Shown here piece after piece: positions 1-12,048 of a stretch of DNA of 64,000 nucleotides (positions are counted from its first letter, which is position 1; every line of letters begins with the position of its first letter). This DNA is from Parietaria judaica (Eukaryota; Streptophyta; Magnoliopsida; Rosales; Urticaceae): NCBI GenBank assembly GCA_954871525.1, contig OX940864.1, positions 29,739,001-29,803,000 of the forward strand. The letters run 5' to 3'. A model generated the notes under the pieces. The model had not been told where the DNA came from, did no database searches, and saw only the letters and a list, made by a program, of their open reading frames with translations. The position numbers and the translations under genes were made by a program.

Positions 1-128
1 TCGTCGTCATCATCGTCATCGTCATCGCCTTCTACGACATTATCACATCTAGCGCTGCCATTATCGGTTTCATCTTCTTGCTTCTTGCACCACATTTCCG
101 CACCATTTTTCACCAAAACCAACGTCAT
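1..128 (-). CDS. Small acidic protein, member 1 (3' end outside window)
   Basis: Reading the minus strand from an ATG at 128-126 gives 42 codons with no stop before the window edge. The N-terminal 34 residues are mixed and include three Cys-containing or basic stretches (MWCKKQEDE at about 12-20). Residues 33-42 are Glu-Gly followed by at least eight Asp. The same Glu-Gly-Asp-run occurs before the C-terminal YDYAPAA in the gene at 46161-46349, and an Asp-run of the same kind is in the gene at 43229-43441. All three are on the minus strand with a TATA box 80-150 bp upstream of the ATG. There is no hydrophobic signal peptide. I do not recognise the family. The end of this protein is outside the window, so whether it closes with the shared C-terminus is a prediction, not an observation. 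Family membership is inferred from the Asp-run, orientation and neighbourhood. Confidence 0.6.
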   Translation of the reverse strand, partial: MTLVLVKNGAEMWCKKQEDETDNGSARCDNVVEGDDDDDDDD

Positions 129-229
129 TTCGATAAGCTAAATATTTCGGATCAATAAAGAATTGTGATAGTTTAGCAAGCAAGGAAAAGAGCTTGGGAT
201 TTGGCTGATATAAAACCCTATTTTCTGGG

Positions 230-240
230 GTTTATATAGA
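230..240 (-). promoter_or_regulatory. TATA box of acidic-protein gene 1
   Basis: On the minus strand the sequence TCTATATAAACC lies about 105 bp before the ATG at 128. The two complete relatives have CTCTATATAAG at 43573-43583 and 46430-46440, upstream of their own ATGs. The shared position and core support it as the promoter, though TATA-like strings are common in AT-rich DNA. Confidence 0.45.
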
Positions 241-1935
241 AGGTTTCTATAGAATTCAGGGTGAGTTCGAACACATGAATAAGTGTGCGAAGATACGAGA
301 GGAATGTGCTAGCTAGACGCAACGCCAAGAGGGTGTGTTTCCACACAATTTTTCGAGTGTGACAATACATAAATTTTTTATTTTGTGATAATATTCATGT
401 TATCATTTCGAGCACATTATTTTCTTTGTGTCGACATAAAGAGAGAAATATGGTATATTTTTAGTAGGTCGACCTTTGGGTTATAGTTGAGTCACTATAT
501 TGGTTAAAGAGTCGCTAATAAGAAAATGTCCTCAACGTTTTCAGGTTTCATCACATGTGACAATAATCTGTGAGCAATAACATTTCATGTGGACACAAAC
601 ACACACATATATATATATACACGTGTATGTATATATTTATATATATTACAATATACTTGGTTAAAGTTAGTCAATCTTAGTGTTCAAAAAGATCTTTACA
701 TTCAGTTCAGTGAAGGAGGTATTAAGATCCCAAGATAGACAAGTATAATGACTCAAATATATATAATATATATTTATACACTCACGGTATTTCACATGTA
801 TATATAATACTAAAGTCTATTATAAAATTTGTGATTCTTTAGAAATATTGTCGTAATAAATAGTGAAGAAATAATTAAATTACTATTGCAAACTCAGATG
901 TTTCAAAATAGCATATATTACTTGCAGTAGAAAAGACATGTTACTTATTTTTTTTACAACATAAGTACATTACAATTTCGATACTTTTTAAATGAATCTT
1001 AGACAACTTTATAGATTTAAAAAATGTTTCAACGAAATCTTACACAAATAAAAATATATGTTTGCCTAATATTAGAGTCTTACTATAAGTTTTAATACAA
1101 TTTGTCTACGTTGTGACTCTGGACTCAACTGACCTAAAACTAATTTCATGACTCGAAAAGTCCAGGTCAATATGGTAGTCAAAGTTCTTCGTCCAACGTA
1201 CTTATAATTAATTAAATAGTTGTGTAAGTGCTATATATACTTTGTTAAATAAATATTTAATAACTTATATTTTTAATTAAGCTAGTTTTTATGATTGATA
1301 TATTAATAAACTCAATAATCTATCCTCCACAATATTAGTTTAAAATATATTGTACTAATAAAACCTCACAATCCCGCGTACTACCATGCAGTATAATCCT
1401 GAAAAATGTAGTGCTTAAACAACGCATCATATTCCACAAATAAAAGTGACATTCTCTTTGCCAATAGGGAGTGTGTTTTATCAATTTTCAAATATTTTTT
1501 TATCACGGACAATCATTACGATACGATAGTATAATAGTTTTTTAGCTAAAGTTTTTATTATTAAATTAATCTTGAAGGCCAATATCAATATAACATTAAT
1601 GTAACATGTAAATGAACACTCTCAATTCGCAAAATTTTAGCAATCGATAAAATTAATTCCTAGTGAATAAAGTCAGCGTCCTCGTCATACTTGTAATAAT
1701 AATTATATAAATCCGCACCATGCAGTAACGTAGTTTATACGTTAAACTAGCTATATAATTCATAAGTTTTTGCAATTAATTTATCGATAATTATTTACTA
1801 ATTATGTTTTAACAGTATTTTATGAAGAATGATTGTTATTGTTTTATACTTATCTTATTCTTTAGTATATTATTTGGTTTATCATCGGATAAATTGGCAC
1901 TTATAGAATTTTGCAGTGCAAAAAACGGATATATA
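241..1935. other. AT-rich intergenic DNA, no gene seen
   Basis: This stretch is AT-rich with short (TA)n runs around 606-650 and 760-805. No open frame with recognisable protein similarity, no tRNA-like fold and no complete transposon end was found. A short segment near 1446-1490 resembles the DNA just right of the Mutator-like element at about 18827-18865, suggesting a shared old repeat. Confidence 0.6.
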
Positions 1936-3060
1936 TGTTGGATCCCAAATCACGGATCAACTAAGAAACACAAATAACACCAAAGAAATCGAACAGGAAA
2001 ATAAAGAACACGAATTTTTGGGAGAAGAAATTCTCTATTGATAATCGAAGGCAAATACAAGAAGATAAACTCAAACTCTAATGGACTCTCTACTCTCACT
2101 AGGGGTGAACAAGCGGGTATTCGGTGCGATTTTTGACAAATAATAGACCGAATACCGCATTTCGGTATTTTAGAAATGATAACCGAATACCCTATTTTTA
2201 AAGATGAAAACCGCATTTACTGTATAATCGGTATTCGGTGTTCGGTTGCCGTATTATCGATTTTTTGCCCACATTTACCGCTTTTAAATTAATATCCACA
2301 TCTCCATAGACTGACTACTAATATTACACGTAAACATACTACTAAATGTTAATATTATAAATTATTACACATAAACGGATTACTAAATACTAATATTACA
2401 CCGAGAGATTAGATAAGAAAAATCTTTTTGACGTGTTGGTAGGTATGGTAAATAGAATATAATAAATATAATATTAGATTTAGTTAAAGCGGTAAAACCG
2501 GGTAAGCGGTTGCGGTTTTCACATTAAATCCGAAAACCCCGTTTTAACCTAATTCAATATTCGGTTTTTTTTCTCGGTATATTCGGTTTTAACCACTTTA
2601 ATAGCGGTTGCGGTTTAATCGGTGTCGGTTTGATCGGTTTTCGGCTAAAAATTCAGTTTACGGTTTCTTTTGTTCACCCCTAACTCTCACAATCGATACT
2701 TTACAATGTGTACATGCTAGGTTTATATAGCCTCTCATAGGTGAAAACCCTAGCTAACAGAATCGCACAAAATTGGGAAACTGCCCTAAATAATCTCGTC
2801 AAATCTTTGACTCGCCTTTGCTTGCTCCTTAAGCTACGAGCTTTCCTTACTGGGTAGTTGCTGATTTTCCCTTCCCTGCCCGGACAGCTTCTCTGTCCCC
2901 GAGCTGGCCTGCTCGTCTGCCTCTGGCCGGGCTTGCCTTCTATCCGGATGTTCTGCTCGTGTTCACCCGAGCTGGGCTAAACTCTTGTCCATCCTTGGTT
3001 CTGGTCGGTACCCGGGCCGATTTCCTCTTTGTGACGGACCAAGTCAAGCTTAATCTCACG
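1936..3060 (-). repeat. 3' LTR of copia A, split by a hAT element
   Basis: The plus-strand left end is TGTTGGATCCC, the reverse of the GGGATCCAACA end of the copia D LTR. The LTR sequence runs to 2099, is interrupted by the hAT insertion and its duplicated target, and resumes at 2691. Without the insertion the LTR is about 534 bp, the same as the 538 bp LTRs of copia D. Confidence 0.85.
2100..2682. mobile_element. Non-autonomous hAT element (MITE-like), in LTR of copia A
   Basis: Terminal inverted repeats are TAGGGGTGAACAA at 2100-2112 and its exact complement at 2670-2682. The element is flanked by a perfect 8-bp target duplication, ACTCTCAC, at 2092-2099 and 2683-2690. Eight-base duplications and TAGGGGTG ends are typical of hAT elements. 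The 583-bp interior encodes no transposase and is rich in CGGT/TTCGGT steps near both ends, as expected of subterminal transposase-binding repeats (inference). Any open frame crossing 2100 is a chimera of LTR and MITE, not a gene. Confidence 0.93.
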
Positions 3061-4560
3061 TTCTCCCCTGTAAGCTTGACTCGCTTCTACTTTCTTCACT
3101 CTGAGCATCTCTCTCATCTCTGCGAACTTGACTCTCGCCAGAGCCTTGGTAAGTATGTCTGCCCGTTGCTCCCTTGTGTTGACGAACTCCACGATGATCT
3201 CTCGCTTCTCCACACACTCACGAATGTAGTGAATTTTCGTGTCAATGTGTTTGCTCCGTCCATGGAACAGTGGATTCTTTATCAACGCCATTGCAGACTT
3301 ATTGTCCACGTAGAGTGTAACTGGTCTCTGCTCGGATCCGGTCACTTCACTTAGTAGCCCCTTCAACCACATAGCCTGACATGCTGCTGCGGTTGCCGCC
3401 ATGAACTCTGCTTCACATGAGGATAGAGCTATTGTCTGCTGCTTTTGAGACTACCAGGTGATCATGTTTCCGTTGAGGTAGAACACCATCCCCCCGGTAC
3501 TCTTCCTGTCATCAATATCACCGGCCAAATCACTGTCTGTAAAGCCGACTAGTTCTTCTGCTCCACTTCCTCTGCTGTACTGGATCCTGTAGTCTGTCGT
3601 GCCCTTCACGTATCGCAAGATGTGCTTCACCGCCTGCTGGTGTGCACTCGTGGGCTTTTTCATGTATCGACTGACTATCCCAACTGCGTGTGAAATGTCT
3701 GGTCGGGAGTGAGTGAGGTATCTCAGACACCCGATCACGCGTCTGTACTCCGTGGCATCCACTCCTTTCCCTTCAGCATTTTTCCCGAGCTGCAGCTTCG
3801 CCTCCATTGGGTATTTACTCGGGTTGCAATCCGCCATCTCGAACTGCATAAGGATCTTGCTTGCGGAAGCCGACTGCTTCAGCGTGATACAGTCTTTCTT
3901 GTGTTCCACCTCGAGACCGAGGTAGTACGAAAGTAATCCGAGGTCACTTATCTTGAATTTCGCAATCATCTGCTGGTTGAATCCATCTACGCATCCTACG
4001 CTGGATCTAGTGACGATCAGGTCGTCCACATATACTCCCACGATTAGGGTTTCCTGCCCGGTACTTTGTGAATCAAATATTCTTCAAGCTCTTGTCAAGG
4101 CGGATGTTCCACGCTCTTGGTGCTTGTCTCAACCCGTATAGAGCCTTGGATAGTTTGTACACCTTCTGCTCCTTGCCCGTAACTCCGAACCCCTCTGGTT
4201 GCTTGACGTACACTTCTTCCTCGAGGTCACCATTTAGGAATGCAGATTTGACATCCAGATGGTGAATTTCCCAACCTCGATTTGCTGCTAAGGCTACGAT
4301 TAGTCTGATCGTGTCCAGTCTAGCTACTAGAGCAAAGACTTCCTCAAAGTCTATGCCTTTCTTCTGCACGTAGCCTTTGCTACCAGCCTTGCCTTGTGCT
4401 TAAGGAAGTTCCCCTCGGTGTCCTTCTTCAACTTATACACCCTCTTCAGGCTGATGGGATTATGACCTTTGGACAGGACGGTTAGCTCCCGTGTCCTGTT
4501 CTTCTCAATGGATTCCAACTCCTTGTTCATTGCTTCCTGCCACTCTTGGTCGGCTGCTGT
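3061..4560 (-). pseudogene. Copia A pol remnant: RT and RNase H
   Basis: Minus-strand reading gives the end of a Tork-type polyprotein. From 4369 to 4073 it has [18 protein letters not shown] and the [10 protein letters not shown] motif of copia RT. From 4041 to 3451 it has the catalytic YVDDLIV and SYYLGLEVE motifs. From 3402 to 2977 it has RNase H sequence ([29 protein letters not shown]). The frame is broken by a shift between 4073 and 4041. It is also broken by a TAG at 3451-3453 where relatives have a Gln codon (CAG) in the ITWQSQKQ motif. The open frame runs on into the LTR. This is a relic and is not expected to make enzyme. Confidence 0.88.
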
Positions 4561-4605
4561 CTCCTGGTAGTTGGCTGGCTGGCTCTTATGCCACTCCTGC
4601 TCGAG

Positions 4606-5885
4606 CCGAATGTGGCCGCAGGAAGTGGCAAATTTTAGAAATAGAAAGTAGAGAGAGAAGCTTCGGAGAAAATTGTATGAAAAAAGTGAAGAACGAGGCT
4701 CTTATTGATAGGAAAAAGTGTAACCAATTTTCCTTATTTTAGGAGCATCTAAAAGGAATATTTCTTAAAGATGCCACGGAGAAATTCGTGGGGCCTTGCC
4801 AAAGGCGTGGTCGATGATTGTCCTCGCTAAGCGCAGGGGTTGCCGAATCTGCTTGTTAAGATCAGAGGTCGCCGGATGTCCGGAACATCCTTTTGAGCCT
4901 TTCTGGGTGTCCTGCGAGTTTTCCGATCGGATCCTACGGTCTTTAAAGCGTTTATTGACATCCTCGTAAGCTCGGATTGTCTTGTAGCTTGATGATTGTT
5001 GAGTAATTTATCTTTTTGAGTTTGTTGGCGATGTTTCGCATGTCATCCTGGGAGTTTATCGTCGCCAAAAGAGCTTGTCTTCGTTAGAACTTTGTCCGGG
5101 GAGCTTGTCTTGATCGGGTCGTCGTCGGGGAGCCTCCTAGGTGTTTTTCTTCGTGCCGGTGGTCCTCTAAGGTGGTTATATCCTCATCGGGACCTTCTGA
5201 GGTTGTCGGGGATATATACCTTTAGGTCGTTGGGGGGTAGTGTTTGGTCTTCGGGCTCTGTCTTCTGGGCCTTTTCTCCCGTGTTTTGTCTAAGAGGCTT
5301 GGAATCGGGCCTTCGAGCCTTAACTTTCCTTCGTGGTCTTTGACTTTTACTTTTTCGGCCCATATTTTTTATAGTTCGAAAAAAATGCATAACAGTACCT
5401 AAATTCTGAATTCTTAGTTTTTCGAGGTACATTTTCAATTTTGATGGCAATGATTATTATGATATGAAATAATATTTAGAATTATGGAAACTATATATAA
5501 ACTAAGTGTATATATATATCGTAAAAGTATTTTATACCTTATCCATGGATAGATAATCACTGATAATGATAACCTAAAATTTTATAAATATTATTCATCG
5601 ATAAACCCGTTACCAAATGAAAAATATGTGATAATCAGTTATCGAATATCTGAATAAAAAAAAAACTTAAACGTTGATATAAATTATAATTACGTTTTAC
5701 ACAACTCTAAGTCAGAGCCAATTAGTGCATGACACGCCACATCATTGGACTACGCGCTCGAATCAGTTAAACAGATCTGCACGAATTAAGGCCGTTAGGC
5801 ATTAATTAGATAGGATCGTTAAATATGTATTAATATTTTTCCTCTTAGATAAGTTTTCAACCCTACGTAAAGTATATATTATTTA
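4606..5885. other. Unassigned region, possibly a decayed LTR, plus AT-rich DNA
   Basis: 4630-5360 is a GC-richer stretch with many short TCGGG/TTCGT steps and frames of up to 88 codons on both strands, none recognisable. On the minus strand 4660-4720 looks like the R-U5 part of an LTR (AATAAGAGCCTCG), so this may be an orphan LTR of another family. 5361-5885 is AT-rich with no recognisable feature. Confidence 0.3.
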
Positions 5886-6033
5886 GGGTTAATGACGGCG
5901 AAAATACCAAATGTTTGGTCAAAGAACCCCTCGTGTACCCAAAGTCTAAAAGTGGTGGTAAAAATACCCAAAGTCACATTTGAGGTGTTGACCACTCTGT
6001 TCTCGTAACGCAGTTAACTTACTTGTTAATTCT

Positions 6034-6155
6034 GTTAGTTCCAAGTATTTAGAACTTTTGCCACAAAGATTGATAAGAACAAACGACAAATAATAAGCTG
6101 CACAATTAGTGCTTTTTGATGGGTATACAACAAAGAGAGGAGAGAATATTGATCT
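6034..6155 (-). repeat. Copia B third LTR, 3' part only
   Basis: The sequence matches 7138-7259 and 12049-12170 from the TGTTAGTTCC end. It stops at 6155, where it joins gag sequence directly. This is the deletion scar of the third unit. Confidence 0.9.
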
Positions 6156-6978
6156 TGTCTCTTCGGGCCGTGGTACCTTCTTGGCGGGGTGAGCTACTGC
6201 CTAGACCTTGCATGTCACGACCTCGCCCTCGTCCTCGACCTCTACCACGTGCTCGGTTATCTCAGCCGTACCCGCCACGGCTTGACGAGCTTGAAGAATA
6301 CTCAGCTCCATAGTTCTTCTTCTGTTTGGCCACCCATTCTTCATGCGTCAGCAGGAGGTGCTTCTCCTCTTCATTCTTTAGTGTGACGCCTCCCATTTGC
6401 TTAGCCATCGCTTCTTGGCTTGCTAGCAAATTCTCGAACTCTACAAGTGATGGTTGAACGGGCCATCCTTGTACAGCAATCACGAAGCTTCGGTACTCTT
6501 GTCTCAACCCGTGGATGATGATCCTCTTCATACGAGCTTCTCCGATGACGGACTTTGCATCGAGATCGCTAATCTCACGACATATCGACTTGACCTTGTG
6601 AAAATACTGAGCAATCGTCACGTCGCGTTGTGATATCGATAGTAGCTCGTTCTCCAAGAGTTGTAGCCTCGCATCATTCTTCTTTGAGAAAAGCGTCACG
6701 AACGTCTCCCACGCTTCTTTTGGCGTCTTGTCGTCCCGAATGTGCTCCAATATCTCTTCTTCAATGGTGGTCTTTAGGGCAAACATCGCTTTGCCTGCTT
6801 TGATTCTCCATTTGCGCAAGGTGCCGTTAGCATCTTACTCCGGCGGCGTAGTTTCGCTTCCGCCAACGACCTCCCAAAGGTCGTGCCCTTGCAAATAGGA
6901 CATCATGCATGTTGCCCAGGTGTTGTAGTTGTTGCTGTTGAGTTTCTTGATTCCTCCGACGACTTGGAGATCACCCAT
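6156..6978 (-). pseudogene. Copia B second gag copy, deleted and broken
   Basis: From ATG at 6978 (MGDLQVVGGIKKLNSN) the minus strand repeats the gag of copia B almost exactly. It carries TAA at 6835-6837 (relative has Glu) and TGA at 6262-6264 (relative has Gly in the GGYGGDN segment). It ends at the junction with LTR sequence, before the zinc knuckle. Protease, integrase and RT are absent from this unit. The gag domain is the UBN2/DUF4219 type usual for Tork copia elements. It is a deletion derivative and not functional. Confidence 0.9.
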
Positions 6979-7137
6979 TGTGTTGGCAGTACCTCGACAC
7001 AAATAAAAAACTCGCACAGTAAAATCTCAAGAAATTCGTTTCTGATGTGGAAGATCAGTCGGAACCGCAACCACAGAGCATACTAAGACTTTCAAGAGAC
7101 CTAACAACCACACTCAGAACCTCGCTCTGATACCAAA

Positions 7138-7500
7138 TGTTAGTTCCAAGTATTTAGAACTTTTGCCACAAAGATTGATAAGAACAAACGACAAATAATA
7201 AGCTGCACAATTAGTGCTTTTTGATGGGTATACAACAAAGAGAGGAGAGAATATTGATCTCTGTATTATATCAAATGAAATACAAGAGAGGAGTGGTCAG
7301 TAAAAACATACATCCTACGTAGCTATTTATAGCAAAGAAAAGGTAGCAAAACTTGGACATCAAGTTTAGCTCTCATCAGCATGTGTACTTGCCAAGCAAG
7401 TCATATTAAATAATAAAATATTATAAGCTTGCTATGCAAGTAGTGGATAAGCTCTGCAAGCATAAGCTTGAGGCACAAGTCAGGCTTATCTACGTTCACA
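7138..7500 (-). repeat. Copia B middle LTR
   Basis: A full 363-bp LTR, TGTTAGTTCC to CGTTCACA on the plus strand, that is TG to CA in both directions. It serves as 3' LTR for the full internal region on its right and as 5' LTR for the deleted unit on its left. The polypurine tract TGGGGGAGAA (minus strand) is at 7501-7510. Confidence 0.93.
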
Positions 7501-10500
7501 TTCTCCCCCATAAGCTTGACTTGACTCGAAATTCTTCACACCGAGTATTTCTCGCATCTCCGCGAATTTGACACGAGCTAGGGCTTTGGTGAGAATGTCA
7601 GCGCGTTGCTCTCTGGTGCTGACAAATTCCACGATGACATCTCGGTTCTCCACAGACTCGCGAATAAAGTGAAAGCGAGTGTCGATGTGCTTGCTGCGTC
7701 CATGAAACACAGGGTTTTTCATAAATGCAATCGCGGACCTGTTGTCGACGTAGAGAGTCACCGGCTTCTGCTCGCTTCCGGTAATCTCGCTCAACAAATT
7801 TCTGAGCCATAATGCTTGACACGCCGCTGCGGTCGCTGCCATAAACTCCGCTTCGCAAGACGATAAGGCCACAATTTTTTGCTTTTGAGACTGCCAGGTG
7901 ATCAAATTCCCGTTGAGATAAAATTCCATACCTCCGGTACTTTTTCTATCATCGACATCACCGGCTAGGTCACTGTCGGTGAAACCGACCAGTTCTTCAG
8001 CTCCACTTCCTCTTCCGTACTGGATCCCGTAGCTCGTCGTTCCTTTTATGTAACGAAGGATGTGCTTCACAGCTTGCTGGTGTAAACCAGTAGGCTTCTC
8101 CATGTGACGACTCACTATGCCAACTGCATATGAGATGTCAGGTCGGGTGTGGGTTAGATACCTGAGACACCCGATGACACGTCTGTTCTCCGTGGGATCC
8201 ACTGGCACTCCTTCTGCATCTTTCCCAAGCTTTAACTTTGGTTCCATCGGATACTTGCTCGGGTTGCAATCCGCCATCTTGAATTGCTTCAGAATCTTCT
8301 TTGCGTAGGCCGTTTACCTTAGCGTGACACATTCCTTCTTCTGATCGACCTCGATGCCGAGGTAGTATGAGAGTAGTCCGAGGTCGCTCATCTCGAACTC
8401 CTTCATCATTTGCTTTTTGAATCCATTGATGCCTTCTGCACTAGATCCGGTCACGATCAGATCGTCGACGTACACACCGACAATGAGGGCCTCATTTCCT
8501 GAGTTCCTTGTGTAGACCGCTTGCTCCTGGGAGCACTTCTTGAAACCAAGACTCTTCATACTCCTGTCGAGTCGAGTATTCCATGCACGTGGTGCTTGCC
8601 GCAGCCCGTAAAGAGCTTTTGACAACTTGTACACCTTGTGCTCTGCGGTCTTGTCGACGAAGCCTTCCGGCTGAGCAACGTAGACTTCTTCTTCCAGTTC
8701 ACCATTCAAGAACGCCGATTTGACGTCCAGGTGATGGATTTTCCAGCCTCGGTGAGCAGCAAGTGCTAGGATTAACCTGACCGTGTCGAGTCTGGCTACT
8801 GGAGCGAAAACTTCCTCAAAGTCTACTCCCTGCTTCTGCACATAGCCCTTTGCGACCAGTCTGGCCTTGTGCTTGAGGACGTTGCCTTCTGAGTCCTTCT
8901 TGAGCTTGTAGACCCACTTCAAACCAATGGACATGTGTCCTCTTGGAAGGTTGACAAGCTCCCACGTCTGATTCTTCTCAATGGACTCCAGTTCTCGCTT
9001 CATCGCTTCTTGCCATTCCTTCTCGGTGGCTGCCTTGCGGTAGTTTGTTGGTTCTTCTTCACACACAAGAAAGAGCTCCTCTGGGCTCAAATCAAGCTCT
9101 CGCGCTTCTTCGTAGACATCGGACATGGTACGGAACCCTCTTGGTCCGTCCTTGATTGATGAATCTCCCGAGCTAGTTCCTCCAGAACTAGCTGTCATTG
9201 GGATCGGGGTGATCATGCCAGATCCTGGGTTAGGCGAGCCTGGCGGCGAGCTGGTTCCAGACGAACTGGTTTCCGTCGAGCTGGGTGTTGCTAGTCCCTG
9301 GAAGGAATTTTCTTCTTCTTCTTCTTCCTGCTCGATCGCCTCTTCTTCTTCGAGTATGAACTCCACCGAGTTCTGTTCGGGCTCTCCATTCTCGTCTCGC
9401 CAGTCCCACTTTTTCTCCTCTTCGAACACGGCGTCTCTGCTTACATGCACTTTGCCGCATTGGGGGTCGTAAAACCTGTGTGCCTTGCTCCCTTCTTCGG
9501 CGCCAAGGTACACCATTGGCTGACTCCGATCATCGAGCTTCTTAAGGTGTGGTCCCACAGTCTTCACGTGTGCGGTGCACCCAAACACCTTCAAATGCTC
9601 CAGATGAGGTTTCTTCCCTTTCCATGCTTGGTAAGGGGTGCGCTCGCCTAGCGCCTTCGTCGGTAGACGGTTCAGCAAGTAGACCGTGTGTCGTACTGCT
9701 TCTCCCCAGAACCTCAACAGGACTTGCAAGCTCTTCAGCAAACTCCTTGCTGTGTCCATCACAGTCCGGTTTCTTCTCTCCACCACACCGTTTTGCTGGG
9801 GCGTGTACGGTGCAGTGAGGTGTCGCTCTACACCTTCTTCTCCGCAGTACTCTGCGAAATTCTGAGACGTGAACTCGCCTCCTCGATCTGTTCGCAGGGT
9901 CTTCAGTCTATGTCCTGACTGGTTCTCCACGAGCCTCTTGAACTTCTTGAAAACTTCAAGGGCTCCACTCTTCTCCTTGAGCGTATAAACCCACATCCAA
10001 CGGCTGTAGTCGTCAACAAGCAAAAAGAAATACTTGTTGCCAGCTAGGGTGGCCGGGGTGATTGGACCACACAGGTCAGCGTGCACCAGTTGGAGGGGTC
10101 GCTCTACTCGGAACTTGGACTTGATCGGAAATGGCACTCTTGCCTGTTTCGCGACCATGCAGCATTCGCAGAGCTGGTTCGGGTGTTCAATCTTGGGAAC
10201 CCCAAATGCCATCTTCTTATCTCCCATCATCTTGAGCGCGTAGAAATTTACGTGCCCAAGTCGTGCGTGCCACAACCAAGCCGGGTCTGCCAGGGAAGCC
10301 ATTAAACAGACGGGTTGGCCTGTCGCCAGGAGTATCTTGTACAGCCTGTTCGGCGTTCTCTTCACCTTCATCAATAGAGCGCCACTTTGGTTCCACATCC
10401 TTAGGTATGAGCCGGCCATCACCACTGTGTTGTCGGTTTCTGTCATCTGACCGAGACGGATGATGTTACTCTTCAGCTTCAGGATGTAGTACACTTGAGT

Positions 10501-11889
10501 CAGCAGGCGTTGGTCTCCGTTCTTGCACTGGAACAAAATGGACCCTCTGCCTCTGATTTCGACGATCGACTCATCGCCGAACTTCACGCTCCCTGTGATC
10601 TTCTCGTCGAGCTCTTCAAATTTAGCTCGATCTCCCGTTATGTGGTTGCTTGCACCATTGTCTAAATACCAGACGTCGGTATAGACATTCTTCTCTCCGT
10701 CTACGAGGAGGTTCGCAATAACCTTGTCCTCGATAAGCATGACCGTCTCTTCGGCCATCTTTTTCGGGCTGGGCCTTTTCTCGGCCATCATCAGCTCGGG
10801 CTCCGGGCTCGACTTCACGTCGACTGGCTCCTCCAGGTCGGTCATCTCTCTGACCGCTTCTCGCCCGGGCTCAGCGTCGCTCTCACATTCGACGCTCGTC
10901 TCCTCCTCTCTCCGCACTTCAACGTTCCTCTCCTGCTGGGCAAACATCAGCATTTGCTCGTCTTCGTCGAATCTTGTCAGATTCGCTTCGTCGCCATGCT
11001 TCTTGCTGCGGCATTCCGATGCATAGTGCCCGAGTTTCTAACAATTGTAGCACTTCACCGTGCTCTTGTCTCTTCGGGCCGTGGTACCTTCTTGGCGGGG
11101 TGAGCTACTGCCGCGACCTCGCATGTCACGACCTCGCCCTCGTCCTCGACCTCTACCACGTGCTCGGTTATCTCCGCCGTACCCGCCACGGCTTGACGAG
11201 CTTGAAGAATACTCAGCTCCATAGTTCTTCTTCTGTTTGGCCACCCATTCTTCATGCGTCAGCAGGAGGTGCTTCTCTTCTTCATTCTTCAGTGTGACGC
11301 CTCCCATTTGCTTAGCCATCGCTTCTTGGCTTGCTAGCAAATTCTCGAACTCTACAAGTGGTGGTTGAACGGGCCATCCTTGTACAGCAATCACGAAGCT
11401 TCGGTACTCTTGTCTCAACCCGTGGATGATGATCCTCTTCATACAAGCTTCTCCGATGACGGACTTTGCATCGAGATCGCTAATCTCACGACATATCGAC
11501 TTGACCTTGTGAAAATACTGAGCAATCGTCACGTCGCGTTGTGAGATCGATAGTAGCTCGTTCTCCAAGAGTTGTAGCCTCGCATCATTCTTCTTTGAGA
11601 AAAGCGTCACGAACGTCTCCCACGCTTCTTTTGGCGTCTTGTCGTCCCGAATGTGCTCCAATATCTCTTCTTCAATGGTGGTCTTTAGGGCAAACATCGC
11701 TTTTCCTGCTTTGATTATCCATTTGCGCAAGGTGCCGTTAGCATCTTCCTCCGGCGGTGTAGTTTCGCTTCCGCCAACGACCTCCCAAAGGTCGTGCCCT
11801 TGCAAATAGGACATCATGCATGTTGCCCAGGTGTTGTACTTGTTGCTGTTGAGTTTCTTGATTCCTCCGACGACTTGGAGATCACCCAT
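7486..11889 (-). pseudogene. Copia B gag-pol polyprotein, near-intact with two nonsense codons
   Basis: A single minus-strand frame runs from ATG at 11889 (MGDLQVVGG) to TAA/TAG at 7486. In order: gag (11889 to about 11110); an Arg-Gly-rich stretch; zinc knuckle CYNC..LGH....C (about 11050-11000); protease with [14 protein letters not shown] (about 10660); the pre-integrase HARLGHVNF motif; integrase with [11 protein letters not shown] and [15 protein letters not shown] with [10 protein letters not shown] and [11 protein letters not shown]; and RNase H with [13 protein letters not shown] and [13 protein letters not shown]. Two codons break it. One is TAG at 11038-11040 inside the zinc knuckle, where relatives have Gln. 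The other is TAA at 8314-8316 in RT, where relatives have CAA Gln. Both are single C-to-T changes. Without them the frame would be about 1,460 codons, normal for Tork-type elements. The stop falls five codons inside the LTR. Confidence 0.93.
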
Positions 11890-12034
11890 TGTGTTGGCAG
11901 TACCTCGACACAAATAAAAAACTCGCACAGTAAAATCTCAAGAAATTCGTTTCTGATGTGGAAGATCAGTCGGAACCGCAACCACAGAGCATACTAAGAC
12001 TTTCAAGAGACCTTACAACCATACTCAGAACCTC

Positions 12035-12046
12035 GCTCTGATACCA
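12035..12046 (-). promoter_or_regulatory. Primer binding site of copia B
   Basis: Minus-strand TGGTATCAGAGC, two bases inside the 5' LTR, is complementary to the 3' end of plant initiator tRNA-Met. The same site is used by copias D and E. Confidence 0.93.
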
Positions 12047-12048
12047 AA

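Larger units (their letters stand above)
1936..4605 (-). mobile_element. Copia A (Tork-type LTR retrotransposon), 5'-truncated
   Basis: The element lies on the minus strand. Its 3' LTR (1936-3060) matches the LTR of copia D (13327-13864), and inward of it is a purine tract (minus-strand AGGGGAGAA, just right of 3060) followed by RNase H and reverse-transcriptase remnants. Similarity to copia D stops near 4605, in the linker between integrase and RT, so gag, protease, integrase and the 5' LTR are missing. A hAT element sits inside the LTR. The LTR end reads CG instead of TG at 3060, which is a point change. Confidence 0.85.

Noticed and set aside
1950..2216. 88-codon minus-strand frame
   Set aside because: It crosses the border between the copia A LTR and the hAT element, so it is a chance fusion of two repeats.
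5092..5450. Frames of 83 (+) and 88 (-) codons
   Set aside because: They overlap each other on opposite strands, show no recognisable motif and lie in LTR-like sequence.
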